Assembly: GCA_945859605.1 (NCBI GenBank)
Contig: OX243820.1
Coordinates: 37,149,606 to 37,213,605, forward strand
DNA length: 64,000 nt
Source of the DNA: Lumbricus rubellus
Lineage: Eukaryota > Annelida > Clitellata > Crassiclitellata > Lumbricidae
Reading direction: 5' to 3'
Shown here piece by piece: positions 12,003-25,400 of the stretch. Within the stretch, counting starts at the first letter, position 1, and every line of letters begins with the position of its first letter. The position numbers were made by a program, and so were the translations under genes. The notes below the pieces were generated by a model. The model was not told where the DNA came from and did no database searches. It worked only from the letters and a program-made list of their open reading frames with translations.

Positions 12003-12440
12003 TAATAATGAAAATCATAGATGTAAAAAACGATGAAAACAAAATAAAAACCGGTAAAACACGAGGGGTTTTTTAAAATAAAAAAACGACCAAAAAACGA
12101 AAAAAAAACGGAAACGGAAAATAATTTGACTTTGCTACATCTAAAACCTCATTTTAACCATGAAATTCTTGATTAGGAACCTAGGCCTACTACACGCAGG
12201 CTATCTCTTAAATGATGATGTTAAACGATGAAATAATGACTTTAGTTGGCCGAATCCTTGAGAGTTGGTGGAAAACCTAAGAAATATCAGAAAAAATAAA
12301 ATTAAGGAAAATAATAATAGAAATTAAATGCATAAATAAAGGTAAAGAAAAAATAAAAAACGATAAAAAACGATGGGAAAAATAAAAAAGGAAAAAACGA
12401 CGTTTTTGGGAGACAATAAAAAACGGAAAAAACGTTTTTT
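12003..12440. repeat. A-rich AAAAACGA degenerate repeat
   Basis: Degenerate repeats of AAAAAACGATAAAAAACG type around a less repetitive core. The counterpart is at 32270-32700 in unit 2. No coding potential seen. Confidence 0.7.
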
Positions 12441-12484
12441 ACAACTATGATGAAAATGATCATCGTATTCATCATCATAATTAA

Positions 12485-12655
12485 TAAACGGTTATAAACT
12501 CTATTGCAGAGTTTAAATCAAAGTTAAAAACTCACTTGTTTTCGTTGCATTATAACTAGATTTGTAGTGAAGCGCGCTCTTCTGCAAGACTTGTTTTTGT
12601 TAAAGCGCGGTATAAATGACTAATTGTATTGTATTGTATAGTTAAATTAATTCGA
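12485..12655 (+). pseudogene. LINE 3' end (unit 1)
   Basis: Encodes NSIAEFKSKLKTHLFSLHYN and a stop, the last residues of a CR1/L2-like LINE protein. A GCGCGGTATAAATGAC tail and (TTGTA) repeats follow. It is also present at 32753-32910 in unit 2, so it was inserted before the duplication. Confidence 0.75.
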
Positions 12656-13164
12656 CTCCTCTCCTGTTAAACATTTTAGGGCCTACCGTATGATACAACT
12701 CTAGCCATAGCAAACCAGGCAATCTTATACAGCGGAGTTCCAAGTGTTGAATATTATAGACTCGTCGTCGTCGATCTGTGATCTGGCTACGATAGCGTCG
12801 CCACCAGACCTTGCTTAATTGCTTCCGAGTCCACAGCTGCAGCAGCCTGAGCAGGGCTCGACCTCAAGATAATGGGTTGCATGACCCAAAGAGCTAAATG
12901 GTGCAGGCTCTCGTTCGACGGTTGTCTGAAAGCAATAGCGAAAGTGCGAGATCGCATTGCCTACAGTCAAAAGAGGTAGGCCTAAACAGAATAATGTTGG
13001 CCCAATATACAGCCACCGACCTTGACTGAAGCAGCACCACCGCCAGCAGCAGCAGCAGCAGCGTGCACCATCACCAGCAGCACCATGCAGTAGGCCTACT
13101 CGGTTGCAGGGCTACAGCGCAGGCAGCGCAGGCAGCGCTGCAAAGGCTGATGTCGCTGTAGGCA

Positions 13165-13200
13165 GCTGTCTGGCTGTCTCTGTCTGTCTGTCTACCTGTC

Positions 13201-13251
<51 letters not shown>

Positions 13252-13252
13252 T
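13165..13252. repeat. (TGTC)n microsatellite
   Basis: TGTC tetranucleotide run, with a counterpart at 33475-33580 in unit 2. Flanking GGCAGTATATTATGTTCCTG-type sequence is shared between the units. Confidence 0.9.
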
Positions 13253-13730
13253 TTTTTATCGCAATCTCTGAGTGTGCGACTGTGCGAGTCCCTGTAGGCA
13301 GTATATTATGTTCCTGTTTGCTTGTCTGTCCGACATTATCTCCACTGGCTCTGTTTGCGCACGCGATATATTATCCTTCAATGCCAAGAACAATCCACAC
13401 ACTTCACTTCAATGCGCTCGAGCAACATTTTCCTCGCGAGATAATTGCAAAGTCTGCAAATGCGAAGAACACCGCGAGACTTCTGTTTTCTACCTAAGAC
13501 GTAATTATATCGGATGCAGCTCATCGAGAAACTCCAATGCAATAAACGCACCTGTAGTCTACAGTTTTCCTGTGACCGTTTGGCATCAACACTTTCCCTC
13601 TTTTAATGAATTGATCTGCAGTGATCTGAGATCCTTGTCAAACGCAGACAGATCACGGGGTGGTGGTTTAACAGGCAGCGTACGTTTAATCTAGTCTTTA
13701 GACGTCTCCATGGGGAGGGGTAGTTTGCTC

Positions 13731-13907
13731 CAGGGCTTAAAGTGTGGCAGGACGATCATGGACGGCGTCCTGGCACTTATTTTAAAATCTCTGTGATGTC
13801 CTGTCACTTATTTGGCAAGCACATCTGAAAATGTAAGGGCGTCCTGGCACTTCTTTTGGAAAGGTAAGGGGCGTCATGGCACTTCTTTTCTTACACTTTT
13901 AGCGCTG
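13731..13907. mobile_element. Short hAT-like MITE, second copy of the 37.4-kb family
   Basis: Begins CAGGGCTTAAAGTGTGG and ends CACTTTTAGCGCTG, matching the inverted ends of the element at 37446-37687. The internal GGCGTCCTGGCACTTCTTTT is shared with it. Flanks GTTTGCTC and GTTCCCTC are an eroded 8-bp duplication. It is not seen at the matching place in unit 2 (about 34,030). Confidence 0.7.
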
Positions 13908-14498
13908 GTTCCCTCTGGAAAAAGACTCTAAGAAAAAAATCACGAGGTGCGGTAGGCTTATGCATGTAGCCTAACTACGTGCCATTCCGCCACACCCTCT
14001 CCCCCAAAAAGCAGAGGACTAGAGCAAACACTGTTCATTCAACGATAACATGCGCGTTCAAAAAGCATGCTTTATTTTCGCCCACACATAGGCTATGCTA
14101 CAAACAACATGGGACCTCGATCTCTTCTTGGCTCCCAATAATTATTTTGCCGTCTATAATCGATAATATTTGAAAAGTATAATTTGAGTCATTGATCGAC
14201 GCTAGACATGTTAGCCTACTTTGGCGCAACGTGAAAATATATTATAATTATATAAAGGTCTATTAGCTGGGGTAGGCCTACTTGAGGTTGTTCCGAAAAT
14301 TTAACTTTCTCGCCGCAACCCACCTCCGGGTCAGAGGTGAGGGTGGGTTGGCCTGGCTGAAAAGTTTAGGCGAATATAGGTACGAAACTGTGGCCGTCCC
14401 CACCCAGCGAGTAGGCTACTGGGCTCGTTCTATTGCTTGATGAAATTTTTCATAGGTCATTTGCTCTGCCCTTTTGTAGACATAGACATAGACATATT

Positions 14499-14504
14499 TT
14501 TATT
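14499..14504 (-). terminator. Candidate poly(A) signal of G-alpha copy 2
   Basis: TTTATT on the plus strand is AATAAA on the gene strand, about 135 bp past the stop at 14639. Assigned by position only. Confidence 0.4.
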
Positions 14505-14638
14505 GAACCCAACAATTCAATTGTACATGCATGCTAAATATCGATAGAATATCTTAAATTAATGTTAATTATTTGCAACCTTAGCTAATGACTTTGGAAT
14601 AGCCTAAGCCTTAGGCTCAGTCTTCGGTTATGCCGAAG

Positions 14639-17600
14639 TCAGTAGAGAACGTGGCAACTAAGGTAAGTCCGGAATATGACATCAGTGGCTTCATCAAACA
14701 CGCATTGGATGTTGTTGGTGTCCGTCGCACATGTCTGGTGGTAGTAGGACAGTGGTGGGTCCCACCGGTAGAACTGTGGGGTCTTGTTCTGTGCTTCAAA
14801 CTTCGTCTGGATGTAAGAAACCGACTCGTCGTATGTCTGCTGCCCTGTAAATACACCGTAAAGCTACCGTGTAAATGAGTGCGAACAGTGGGGTCGCTTC
14901 AACCACTTTCGGGTTCGCATGGCCAAGATTACATGACCGAATTATCCCTAGGGCGGACAACCTAATGAGAAAATCGTTTTTAACGAGAATGCTTCATCTT
15001 ATTTTTAAAATGTCGTACCGTAAATTATAAACCAAAGTGCAGCATAAATTGTTAATTGGTTTTTCAAACAACATAAAAAATTTAAAGTTTATATTGGATT
15101 TTGGACTTAGGATTTTGTGCTAAATTTTAAAACATTCGACTTTGATTGGATATAGAAATTATGCACGTTTGTTTATTTATGTACAGGGTGGCTCAAAAAA
15201 AATACCCCACCGGATAAAATGCAATATCTTCGCAACCCATTGACATTTTCCCACGAAAAATTCCCAATTTGTAGGGGAATGAATTTCCAACAATCCCTAA
15301 AAGTTTCACTTTAAAATTTTCATGTTTGCAAAAGTTACAGCTGTTTAAACTTTCAATTTCGTTTTTTCGAATTTCCGCGGAAAAGTTAGCGTCACTTGTA
15401 GATTTCCATGTCAAATGATATCACTTTCACCACGACCGCATAAATCCGTTTTACAGTTTATCGTAAAGTATGATGGGATTGTCCACTCCCTGCTTTAACT
15501 CGAGATCAAATTATTTTTGTGAAGCTCAGTATGACCTTGTTGATCGTGTCCTATGGCAAATGATCCCACATTAGCAGCAAGACATCCTTCAGTTAGCAAA
15601 TGTTCTCCAACTTGGGATGAAATATCTTGCATCGTTCCAGCATAGGTTCCCAGTCGTAATAAACATAAGGGTTAAGGTCTGGCGAGTTAGATGGTCATTC
15701 AGCTTTGCCAATAAACTTACTGCAGTTGATGGCAAAAATAAGGTAGCGTCATCATAATCAACCTTGCCGTGCGAGCAAGCAGGCGCACCGTCCTGCAGGA
15801 AAATAAAACCAAATGTTAGAACATACCTGCGGTCTTCAATGAGTCTGGGTAACAGAGTTCAACGGTAAGTTTGACATCTAGCCTACTGAATGGGATGAAG
15901 TGCAGTCTTCCCTTGCAGCCGTAACACACGCCAGCAGATTTGACGCCGAAACCATGCTGTGCTTTGCAAACTTTACCTTTGCGAATACCAAGCAGGATTA
16001 TACCGCTCTTCCTAAAGGTTGTAACAGACCTTACGGAAGCGATCGATGCGGGCAACCACGCTTTGCTTGGTCTGCTCGATCTCTCGGCCGCCTTCGATAC
16101 GGTCGACCATGATGTTCTGGTCGAGCGCTTGTCCAGGACGTACGGGATCCGCTCAACCGCGCTTGACTGGCTTCGCTCCTATCTCTTCAATCGCCGACAG
16201 ACGGTGCTCTTCGACGGGGTCTTCTCAACCATCCGCTCTCTCTTCTGTGGCGTCCCTCAGGGCTCTGTTCTCGGCCCGCTGCTGTTTCTGCTCTACACCG
16301 CCGACGTGGGTGAGCTTGCTACAAATCTCGGCCTAGCATCTCATTTCTATGCCGACGACTCCCAGCTCTACACGTGGGGACATCCATCAACTGTCGAGCA
16401 GCAGAGGGGAAGAATGGAGCTTGGCATTGAGCGGATTGCCGACTGGATGCGGTCGAATCGACTGCGGCTTAACCCCGAGAAGACCGACTTCCTGTGGTGT
16501 GCGACCAGAAGACGGTGTCTCCATCTCGACACCGGCGCGCTGAGTGTCTGTGGGGCCCTGATACGGCCTTCGACTTCCGTGCGCGATCTCGGCGTCCTGC
16601 TGGAGTCAGATCTGTCCATGAGGCGCCATATCGCCTGGACAGTAGGTTGTTGCTTCCGGCAGCTCCGTCTCATCATGAGCTGCATCAAGTCCTTGCCCTT
16701 CGAGGCCGCGAGGGCGAACGTCGCCGCCTTCGTCACTTCCAAGGTGGATCGCTGCAACAGCTTGCTTGCCGGCGCGTCTGCGTGCCTCTTGGACGGACTC
16801 CAGTCAGTGCTTAATGCCGCGGCGAGGCTAGTCTGCAACAGGAGGAAGTACGACCACGTCACGCCGCTCCTGCGTGATGTCCTCCACTGGCTGCCTGTTC
16901 CATCTCGCATCGAATTCAAGCTCTGTTTGCTCGTGTTCAAATCGCTTCACGGAGCTGCGCCCGAGTACCTGCGCGATTGCTGCATAGAGACTCATTCCTC
17001 CGCGGCTGGGCTTCGGCTCAGATCATCCGAGAGGTCTGACTTGCGTGTGCGGAGAATGAGAACGTGCTTCGGCGATCGTGCCTTCTCGGTCGCTGGTCCT
17101 CGTTGCTGGAACAGTCTTCCTCTCGCTATCCGATCAGCAGGCTCAGTGGACTCTTTTAAAGCCAGGCTAAAATCACACTTGTTCGCTAGGGCTTATCCGG
17201 TGTAGCTGGTTTTCTGTAAGGCGCCCTTGTAACGGCATGGCTGTGTTACTGCGCCATATAAATCGTCGTAATTATTATTATTATTATTAAGCGAATTTCG
17301 TGAACATCGCGCTTTTTTCCGTCAGACCAAACGACCACAGTACTGTCTTTCTGCTGCTATGATGATTCTACCGTATTGCCATCAACTGCAGATTTTTTCC
17401 ACAAACTTGAATGACCAACAAAGTCAATATACCTTAACCCTCTTGATTATCACATATGTGGAGCTCTGCTAGACATTTCATCCCATCTTGGAGAACATTG
17501 GCTGGCTGAAGGAAGTCTTGCTGGTAATGTGGGATCAGTTGCCGGATGAGTCGATCAACAAGCCCATACCGAATTTCACAAAAAGACTTCAAGCTCGTAT

Positions 17601-19254
17601 TAGAGCAGGGAATGTACACTCCCATCATACTTTACGATAAACAGTAAAACGGATTCCTGTGGTGGCAGTGAAAGGTGATATTATTTGACATGGAAATCAA
17701 CAAATGACGTTCATTTTCCGCGGAAATTCGAAAAAACGGAATTGAAAGTTTAAACAGCTGTAACTTTTGCAAACATGAAAATTTTAAATTGACACTTTTA
17801 GGGATTGTTGGAAATTCATTCCCCTACAAATTGGGAAATTTTCGTGAAAAATTGTCAATGGGTTGCGAAGATATTGCATTTTATCCGGTGGGGTATTTTT
17901 TTTTTAGCCACCCTGTATGTACACCAAAATGCGTATAGCAATAATTGGTCTATTAAAGAATATTCTTATCTTATCTTACATGTAAGTTATAACTCTATCG
18001 AGGCTGCGGATAGCCTACATTTAGAAGCTTTCAAGCATATCTGTCGAGAATTGGCATGGGCCTCAGCCGTTGCTGTGCCTTTGCTACACTGCCAAATAGT
18101 GGCAATTACAGTACGCTTACTTCACGACAGGGCTTTTTTAAAGTACATTTTAGAACTGCAGAGTGCACAACCATCAATATCCAGAATCTGATGACCTTTT
18201 AAAAAAATGCCCCAGTCAGAAGTGTCATTATAAGTCGCGGCGTATAAACTCTGATGACCTTTTTCAGTCATCCACTTGAAATTTGGCCTTTCTGCATATA
18301 TTTCACTGCACAAGTCTTTCGATCCATTTCGCTCTTACGTTGTATAAACCGGCTGCAGTTACCTTTCCTAATGATTATAACTGCACAAGATTGTTTTTAC
18401 CGATTGCCTTGTCTCCGTGTTTAGACCTAGACTAGTTGCGTTCATTGTTAGGGCCTTTAAGGTTAACTCGTAACGGAATATTTGTACGCAGACTTACACT
18501 CATTTTGCAGAATTAGCATAATGTGCTATACTCCAGAGAGCAATGTCAAATCAAAAGGAAAGAATTTGCAAAAATTGTACAGCGCCACTTAAGGCCTGAC
18601 CAGAGGCGTTCCGAACCGAAACTAAGTGTTCCATTACTTTTTTTCATTCATTCATTCATTCATTCATTCATTTTAAAAACTTATATAGCGCCCCTCCTTC
18701 AAGAAGCCCACTCAGAGGCGCTCTCAGCCCAGCCACCGCTAAAAAGATAGGTCTTGAGCAACTGGTAGAACTTTTATTACTTTTATCACTAAATAACTAT
18801 TTTTAACTTGCCTATTTGAGCATTTTTTGTCTTTTCGTTCATTACAATGTAATTCGGTATAATTATGTAATCACCTACCAGTATACTCTGGAAAGCAAAT
18901 AGTCAAAGGAGACTTCTTGATCTTCTCTTTGAACAGATCCGTCTTGTTCAGGAAGACAATGAGGGAAGTGTAAGAGAACAATGGATTGGAACAAATGGAT
19001 GCAAACAGCCACAGGCTTTCGTGCATGGGATTCTACAAACAGTAAACCATCAAATCAAACTCAAATCAAATCATTTATTTGGCAACCAAGAGCAACAAAT
19101 CAAATCAAATCAAATCAAGCATCAAAGAAACAAAGTTTACAAATACAATAAAGTGCTCAGTATTTAAGTAATGATGCCAATAATTTCCATTTGGTTGCAC
19201 AGGAGACCCGGAAGGGGTCTTTCAATCCCGCTATGTGGGCCCCTGGGCGGTGAT

Positions 19255-19294
<40 letters not shown>

Positions 19295-19390
19295 CGACGA
19301 CGACGACGACGAGGACGATGATGATGATGGCCATTAGGTTGCCGTTGAGTGGTCCTGATAAGTAAACGCTTAAGCGTGGGCCCTTTCGAG

Positions 19391-19427
<37 letters not shown>

Positions 19428-22400
19428 CATATATATATATATATATAGGGTGGCGCAAAATAAACCGGACTATTAGTTTTTGCAATTGCATCGCTTGAAT
19501 AATCAAAGCAATATTATCGCCTTAAAACTATCATTAGACAGAAAGGATTACTGCCAGACATTAGGCCTATAGCTCACTCTGGTGACAGTTTCACTTTCCA
19601 GCAGGATGGAGCACCTGCTCATCGTTCACGAAAAACAGTTGCTTTTCTCACTGCTCACGTTCCAGACTTTAATGAACCAGAACATTGGCCACCGAACAGT
19701 CCGGACTTCAATCCCGTGGACTATTTGATCTGGGGAATGCTTCAGCAGCTTGTCTACAGGCAGAGAATTCGAGATATTGAACATTTGAAAGAAGTTCTGA
19801 CCGCATGCTGGGACAAAATCAGCGAGAACACTATCAACCGGGCTACTGGACAGTTTCGCAAGCGATTATCATTGGTTATCGCAGCAAACGGAACATCACT
19901 TTGACTGAAATTTCTTACGCATTCAAAAAATTCTGAAATTTTACAGTTCATTCAGTGTTAGGCCTATATTAAATGCCAAACCAATGCCATTTTTCTGTGT
20001 CATTTCTGTCTAATGATAGTTTTAAGGCGATAATTACTTTGATTATTCAAGCGATGCAATTGCAAAAAAACTAATAGTCCGGTTTATTTTGCGCCCCCTC
20101 TAGTAGCCTATAGATCTATACACAGTTTGGCAGAGAATTATTTTGGTTTTAAATAAAGAGTTTCATACTAGTCAATTCCGCCAACCCTACAAAACTGTTG
20201 GTTGTGTGAAACACTAAACGAAAAACCGATGACTTTCCTAAACTAAAATTCACCATACATTTAGTGCTTCAACTTACATAAAATATCTTTCCTTAATTTT
20301 CACCAAGATACATGATCATACTTTTCAAAACGCAATAGGCCTACCTAGTCTCACGTCACACATCCTTAACTGGATTTTTAATTGACTTTGTCAACAGCTA
20401 AGCTGAAATTGCAGACATGACAGGACAATGACATGACAAGAAATATTATTGCACACAGGTCCATTTCGTGACATGACAGGATAGTAACACGATATATTAT
20501 TTCATAACAATTACATGACATTTCACTTCGTATGCACACTTACATCGGTTTCGTCATCGCGCAGCACCTGATCATATTCACTCAACGCTACGCAGAAGAT
20601 TAATGCAAATGAATGATAGAAATCCTCAACACAATGCAACCACTTAGGCCTATTACGTTTTCTCCACTGGACTCCAACATCAGTCATCCTAAAAATAGCA
20701 TGTGATGTAATTTAGAGAAATCACTCTTTTTATAGCGCATCTATGCCTGATATGAGCTTCATAATTATAATAAATACACTGCCCGTACACACAATGTAGT
20801 CGACAAATGGGGTAGCCTATAATAGAAGTATTTCGTGGGGCGCGGAGGTGTAGTGGTGGCGTCGTTGCCTTGGAGCCGAAAGGTTCGAGGTTTGAATCCA
20901 CCTCGCAGCATAAGGACCTTGGGCAAGTCCTTGCTCAGCGCTTCGGCTTGAAACTCCGATGCAGTGTACGCTCGGGAGCGCCTCTGAGTAGAGAAAGCTT
21001 GAAGGGGCGCTGTAACAAGTGCACATACAAACAAACATAAAACAAACATTTGCGAACCACCCGCGAGACTATGAAAATGAAGTTGCCAACGCTGTAGCCT
21101 AATCCAAGTCTAGCTATCAAGGGAAGCTCATAATGGCTTAAAAATGCTAGTAGTGCATTTGAAACATGCCAATAAAGTCCTCTCGGAGAAATCGAAGGCA
21201 TGTCAGAGTTCACTAAGAGATTTATAAAGTGCTTAGCGAGCATTTCGCTTTTTCGCAATGTTACGTTGAGAAGACTGATAGAATCTGCTCCAAATTGGTG
21301 GAACAGAGTTTCCGATTTCTTGTCACTGTTTTATTTATTTTTTTGCCCTGAGGTACTTCAATCCCCCAGGGACTTATGGACTATTATTAACTGAAGAATG
21401 ATCGTCTGGTGGGTCAGGCCTCGTCTTCAGGGTGTGAGGCAAAAGTACCTTTGAAAGCGACCAGGTTGAAGCGTTGGATACAAATGGACAGACGTTGAAA
21501 AAGAAAGAGAGCTTCACGTCTGTCACCAGTGATAGAAGAGATGCGGCTGCCAATTTCATTTATGAAGTCTAAGGCTGAAGGATTGAACGGGCCCAATGTC
21601 TCTATGGCCACCGGCTGAAAGATGTAGGAAGCGGGCAGCCCTCCGTATTTCTGCTCTTTGCGGATGGCCGCCTGCACTGATGCTGGCCCGACCAAACCGT
21701 TCGGGTGGGTTATGTATGATGCTGCACAAGTGTGGATAATGGTGGCATCCCACGCCAAGTACTTCCCACCTGCCCAAGGTATGAGGGTTGCCCCGTCCGG
21801 CCTTTTGCCATCAGATCTGAAGAGACCCACCGGTTCCTTGATGCTTGGAATGTCAGCTCTGAGGAGGGCATGCCAAATGATGTCATTTATGGCGTGGTGA
21901 CGAAGGGAGCGACCCATGGCTCTCCTGCAGACGAAACCATGATGGCCCTCGGGGCCAACTCCTTCGCCACAATGGCATGTGTGAGGACCACACAAGTCCA
22001 AGCCCAACCTCAGGCCCACCGCCACCCGGACCGCCTCATTATCCAGGACAAGGCCACAAGCGGCGATGGGAAGCGCGGACAGCCAGTCAGCTGAATGGGG
22101 ACTGCCCGACGCGTCCAGCCTGGCTCGGTCGACTAAGCCGACGGCGCTCTGGCGGATTTCCGCCTTATCCTTGTCAACCAGGGGCCTGTCCCAGAGACTC
22201 TGTTTTCCGGGTAAGGGGTGCATTGTCGCCGGCAAGGTGTCATGATGGGTCTCTAGCAGATCCGATACGAACTGGTCAGGAGCTGCCACACCAGCCGCAA
22301 GGATGGTAGACTGCAGGTCAAGAGTCGACGCGGCTGAGGCCAAATAGGCAGAAGAAGCCAGCGAAGCGACTCTACGGATGCCAAGTCCGCCATCCCTGTT

Positions 22401-25400
22401 TGGTAGCGCCTGGAAATTCGGACCAATAGGCCTAGCTGTTGGCCTAGGTGTAGACTTAAAGTCCTAAACCCATCTCAATTTAGGGAGATTCCATGTATAC
22501 AATTACTTCGATTCCCAAAAACATTCCTCGTCTGTACTTAATTCCTACCTAGTTTCCGAGCTGTTTTGAACGCTGGTAAAGACTTATCGTATAAGCCAAT
22601 ACATGAGCTTTTGTCTATAGCCGCAATAAATTTTGTCTATAGCCGCAGAAAATTACAGATCGGTTTACATGCAGAACTTCGGTAGGGAAGGTGTGTTACA
22701 GTAGTGCTTCTTCTAGCTTTTTAGATGACCTGGAAAGATTGGGCGCCAAAGACTACTTGCCTACATATCAGGACATCTGGCCTCTACTTCGTTTATGCTG
22801 GAGATTTAGGCTATAGGTGAGATAACCGATTTGAATTATAGTCTTCACACACGTCATTGTACATCCAGTCGATGACATCAAGATTAGCATAATAGAAGAC
22901 CTTTTCTTCATAAAAACCGTTTATATCCTTATCCCGATATCAAAGACATGGGAAGTCTTAAAAATGGAACTCCATCCAATTATAAGATACGACTTCCACA
23001 AGGTCAACCAAGTTAGGCTTCCACCTCTCAACTATTGCAGGACTAATGGATCACCGAACGACCCTAAGTTTAAATATTCATATCTTTTTATCCGTTTAAT
23101 TAACTTTGTCTCATGAACTTTTGGAATCATATTCTTGGTCCACTTCTCTAAATATTCGGAAAGTTTTAGCATGATATGTCATCAGGTATTAGAGATATTT
23201 GCAAAACAATTTGGCTTAGTTTTTTAACCAGGGTGTAGTTACCTTGCTTTACTTTACTGAATAAACCTTATTGCCTGACCAGACTGAAGCTTCAGCTGTT
23301 GTAAATGGAAAAGTACAGCGGATCCAATCAACGATGTATCTGGTGAAAACGTACCTGTAGTTCTGATTTTTGAGGCAAAATAGTTCTTCCTCGATTCCAT
23401 TGGCTTCTCTAGTTCTGAGAATATCCTGTTCTGTAGGCAAGTAGTCTTTGGCGCCCAATCTCTCCAGGTCATCTAAAAAGCTAGAAGAAGCACTGCACAC
23501 TTTTATTTAGTGAAGCAGTATAGAGTCATGCTCACTGCTGTTAGTTTGTTCGTCAGTTTGCAATGCTCATGATGAACAAATAAACTGTGGGTTCTGAAAT
23601 GTGAATAGGTCTGTGACGAACGATGGATAAGATTAGACGGACTGAACAATGTGAACATAATTAAGCTTATATAAAACGAAGAGGTGCTGTGCTGCACCTG
23701 TTGGATGAAGAGAGAGCTCTAATGGCTAAACTAAGAATCAGTTTATCAGTTCAAATCAGTTTATTTCCTGAATAAGCACAAAAATAATCAAGGCAGTGAA
23801 CAGGGAATAGTACATATTTAGTGGTATCAAGGGGAGACCCAGAAGAGATGGAAATCCCGCTAATTGGGCCACCCAGTAATAATTGAATTGCAAGGCATAA
23901 TAGGACATGACAGCCGGTTTATACGATTGCACAAATAGAAATATAATCAGGACAGAAACTTATTAGCCTAATAGAGGATAGATGACACAACTTAACTAAC
24001 AACGAAGAAAGAGAAATGAATAGTATGTCATACAATGTAATAATATATCGAGAAACGACTCCCTTCTTCGTAGCCTACTTTTTTAATCTTATCCATCTTT
24101 CGCCACAAGCCTGTTCACATTTCAGAACCCCCTATTTATTCCGCCTCTGAGTAAAGATCTTGAAAAGGTGCTATATAAATTTATGTGATTGATTTTTAGA
24201 GTGCAATGTGCAGTCTCGAGGCTCTCTGAGTCTGCTGCCATATTTTCAGTTCAAGGTGCCTTGAGACAGTCGTTCACGCACAGTTCCTACAAGTCATGTA
24301 GGCTACGCGTTGTTATGCATAGACGCGTGATCATTTAGCAAAATCACTTTTTAAAATATCAAAAACAATAATATTAATTAAAATAATAAAGACCATTTTT
24401 TCTCAATTAATACTATTATTAATAATAGTACTATCTCGATCCCCCGATGTACATTATTGTCTCTCGCAATTCCAAATTTTAGAAGGGGAAGATTGTTCTC
24501 GAATGGCTGCAGATATAAATGCCTGAAAACTTCAACGATACTGCAACACTAAGAATCTGGACGTCTATCGAATTTGCTATCAACTTCGAACTTTGTAAAG
24601 TCATTCTTATCATTTATATTACATAAATTTAACGTTATTTTTGGCAAATAATTTTATATTAATTTTGTGCGCGTTCGTGAATTCACCCAATAAAGCAAAA
24701 ATATATCAGACTATAAATTGGTTTGGTATAGAATGTTTCAGAATTGATAGGTAGGCTACAATTATAAAAGAAACTAGCGGAAGTGAGTTTGAAAATACTG
24801 AACTATTTTGCTGAGTCATCGAGCTGGTATTCATTTGATCTTGCAAAGCATTCTTGTACACCATTGTCTGTCCAGAGTCTCTTCATAGCAGACAACAGGT
24901 CGTCAGAAAACGATTTTGTGTCATCCTCTCTGGTGATAACATCGAACACCATTTTTGCATCCGACTACAAATTAATGTAGGCCTAGTTAGACTAAGCCTA
25001 TAATCACAGTATAGTCAAAAATTAATGTGTAAAACAACCATTATATACGCGACATGTGCCACAAAACAGCTATGGTATATGTGTATACAAATTGGCGTAG
25101 GCCTAAGCATGGGCGGAAACCTGGGCGGAGACTAGGGGGGGACGAACGAGTGGCCGAAGGAAAGACGCGAGATTTTTTTAGTTATCTGCCCGAAAAGTCA
25201 AGAAAATTTTCTATTTTCACCGTCAAAAAAGTTGATGACCTTTTTTTACTCTTTTAGTCTTGACGCTCAACGATTGGTGGGAACAAATGCATGGGCCGTC
25301 CCCCCAACACCTCCGTTGGGGGAGACAGTCCCCTTGCCCCACCTATTTTTCCGCCCATGGTATTATACACCATTCAAAAAATGTTATACCGCATAGACAT

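Larger units (their letters stand above)
2741..14140. repeat. Segmental duplication unit 1
   Basis: This unit carries G-alpha copy 1 and its 5' flank. Homology with unit 2 (14639-34605) extends through exons, introns, purine-rich microsatellites, the A-rich AAAAACGATAAAAAACG stretch (12000-12440 versus 32270-32700) and the region around 13,600-14,135 versus 33,950-34,600. It fades just after GGGACCTCGATC (14,112 and 34,577). Exon order and strand are the same, so this is a direct tandem duplication. Boundaries are estimated by eye. Confidence 0.8.

Noticed and set aside
15940..16017. N-terminal part of the 421-codon LINE ORF
   Set aside because: This stretch is antisense mariner transposase; the LINE begins at about 16018 and the frame is open upstream only by chance.
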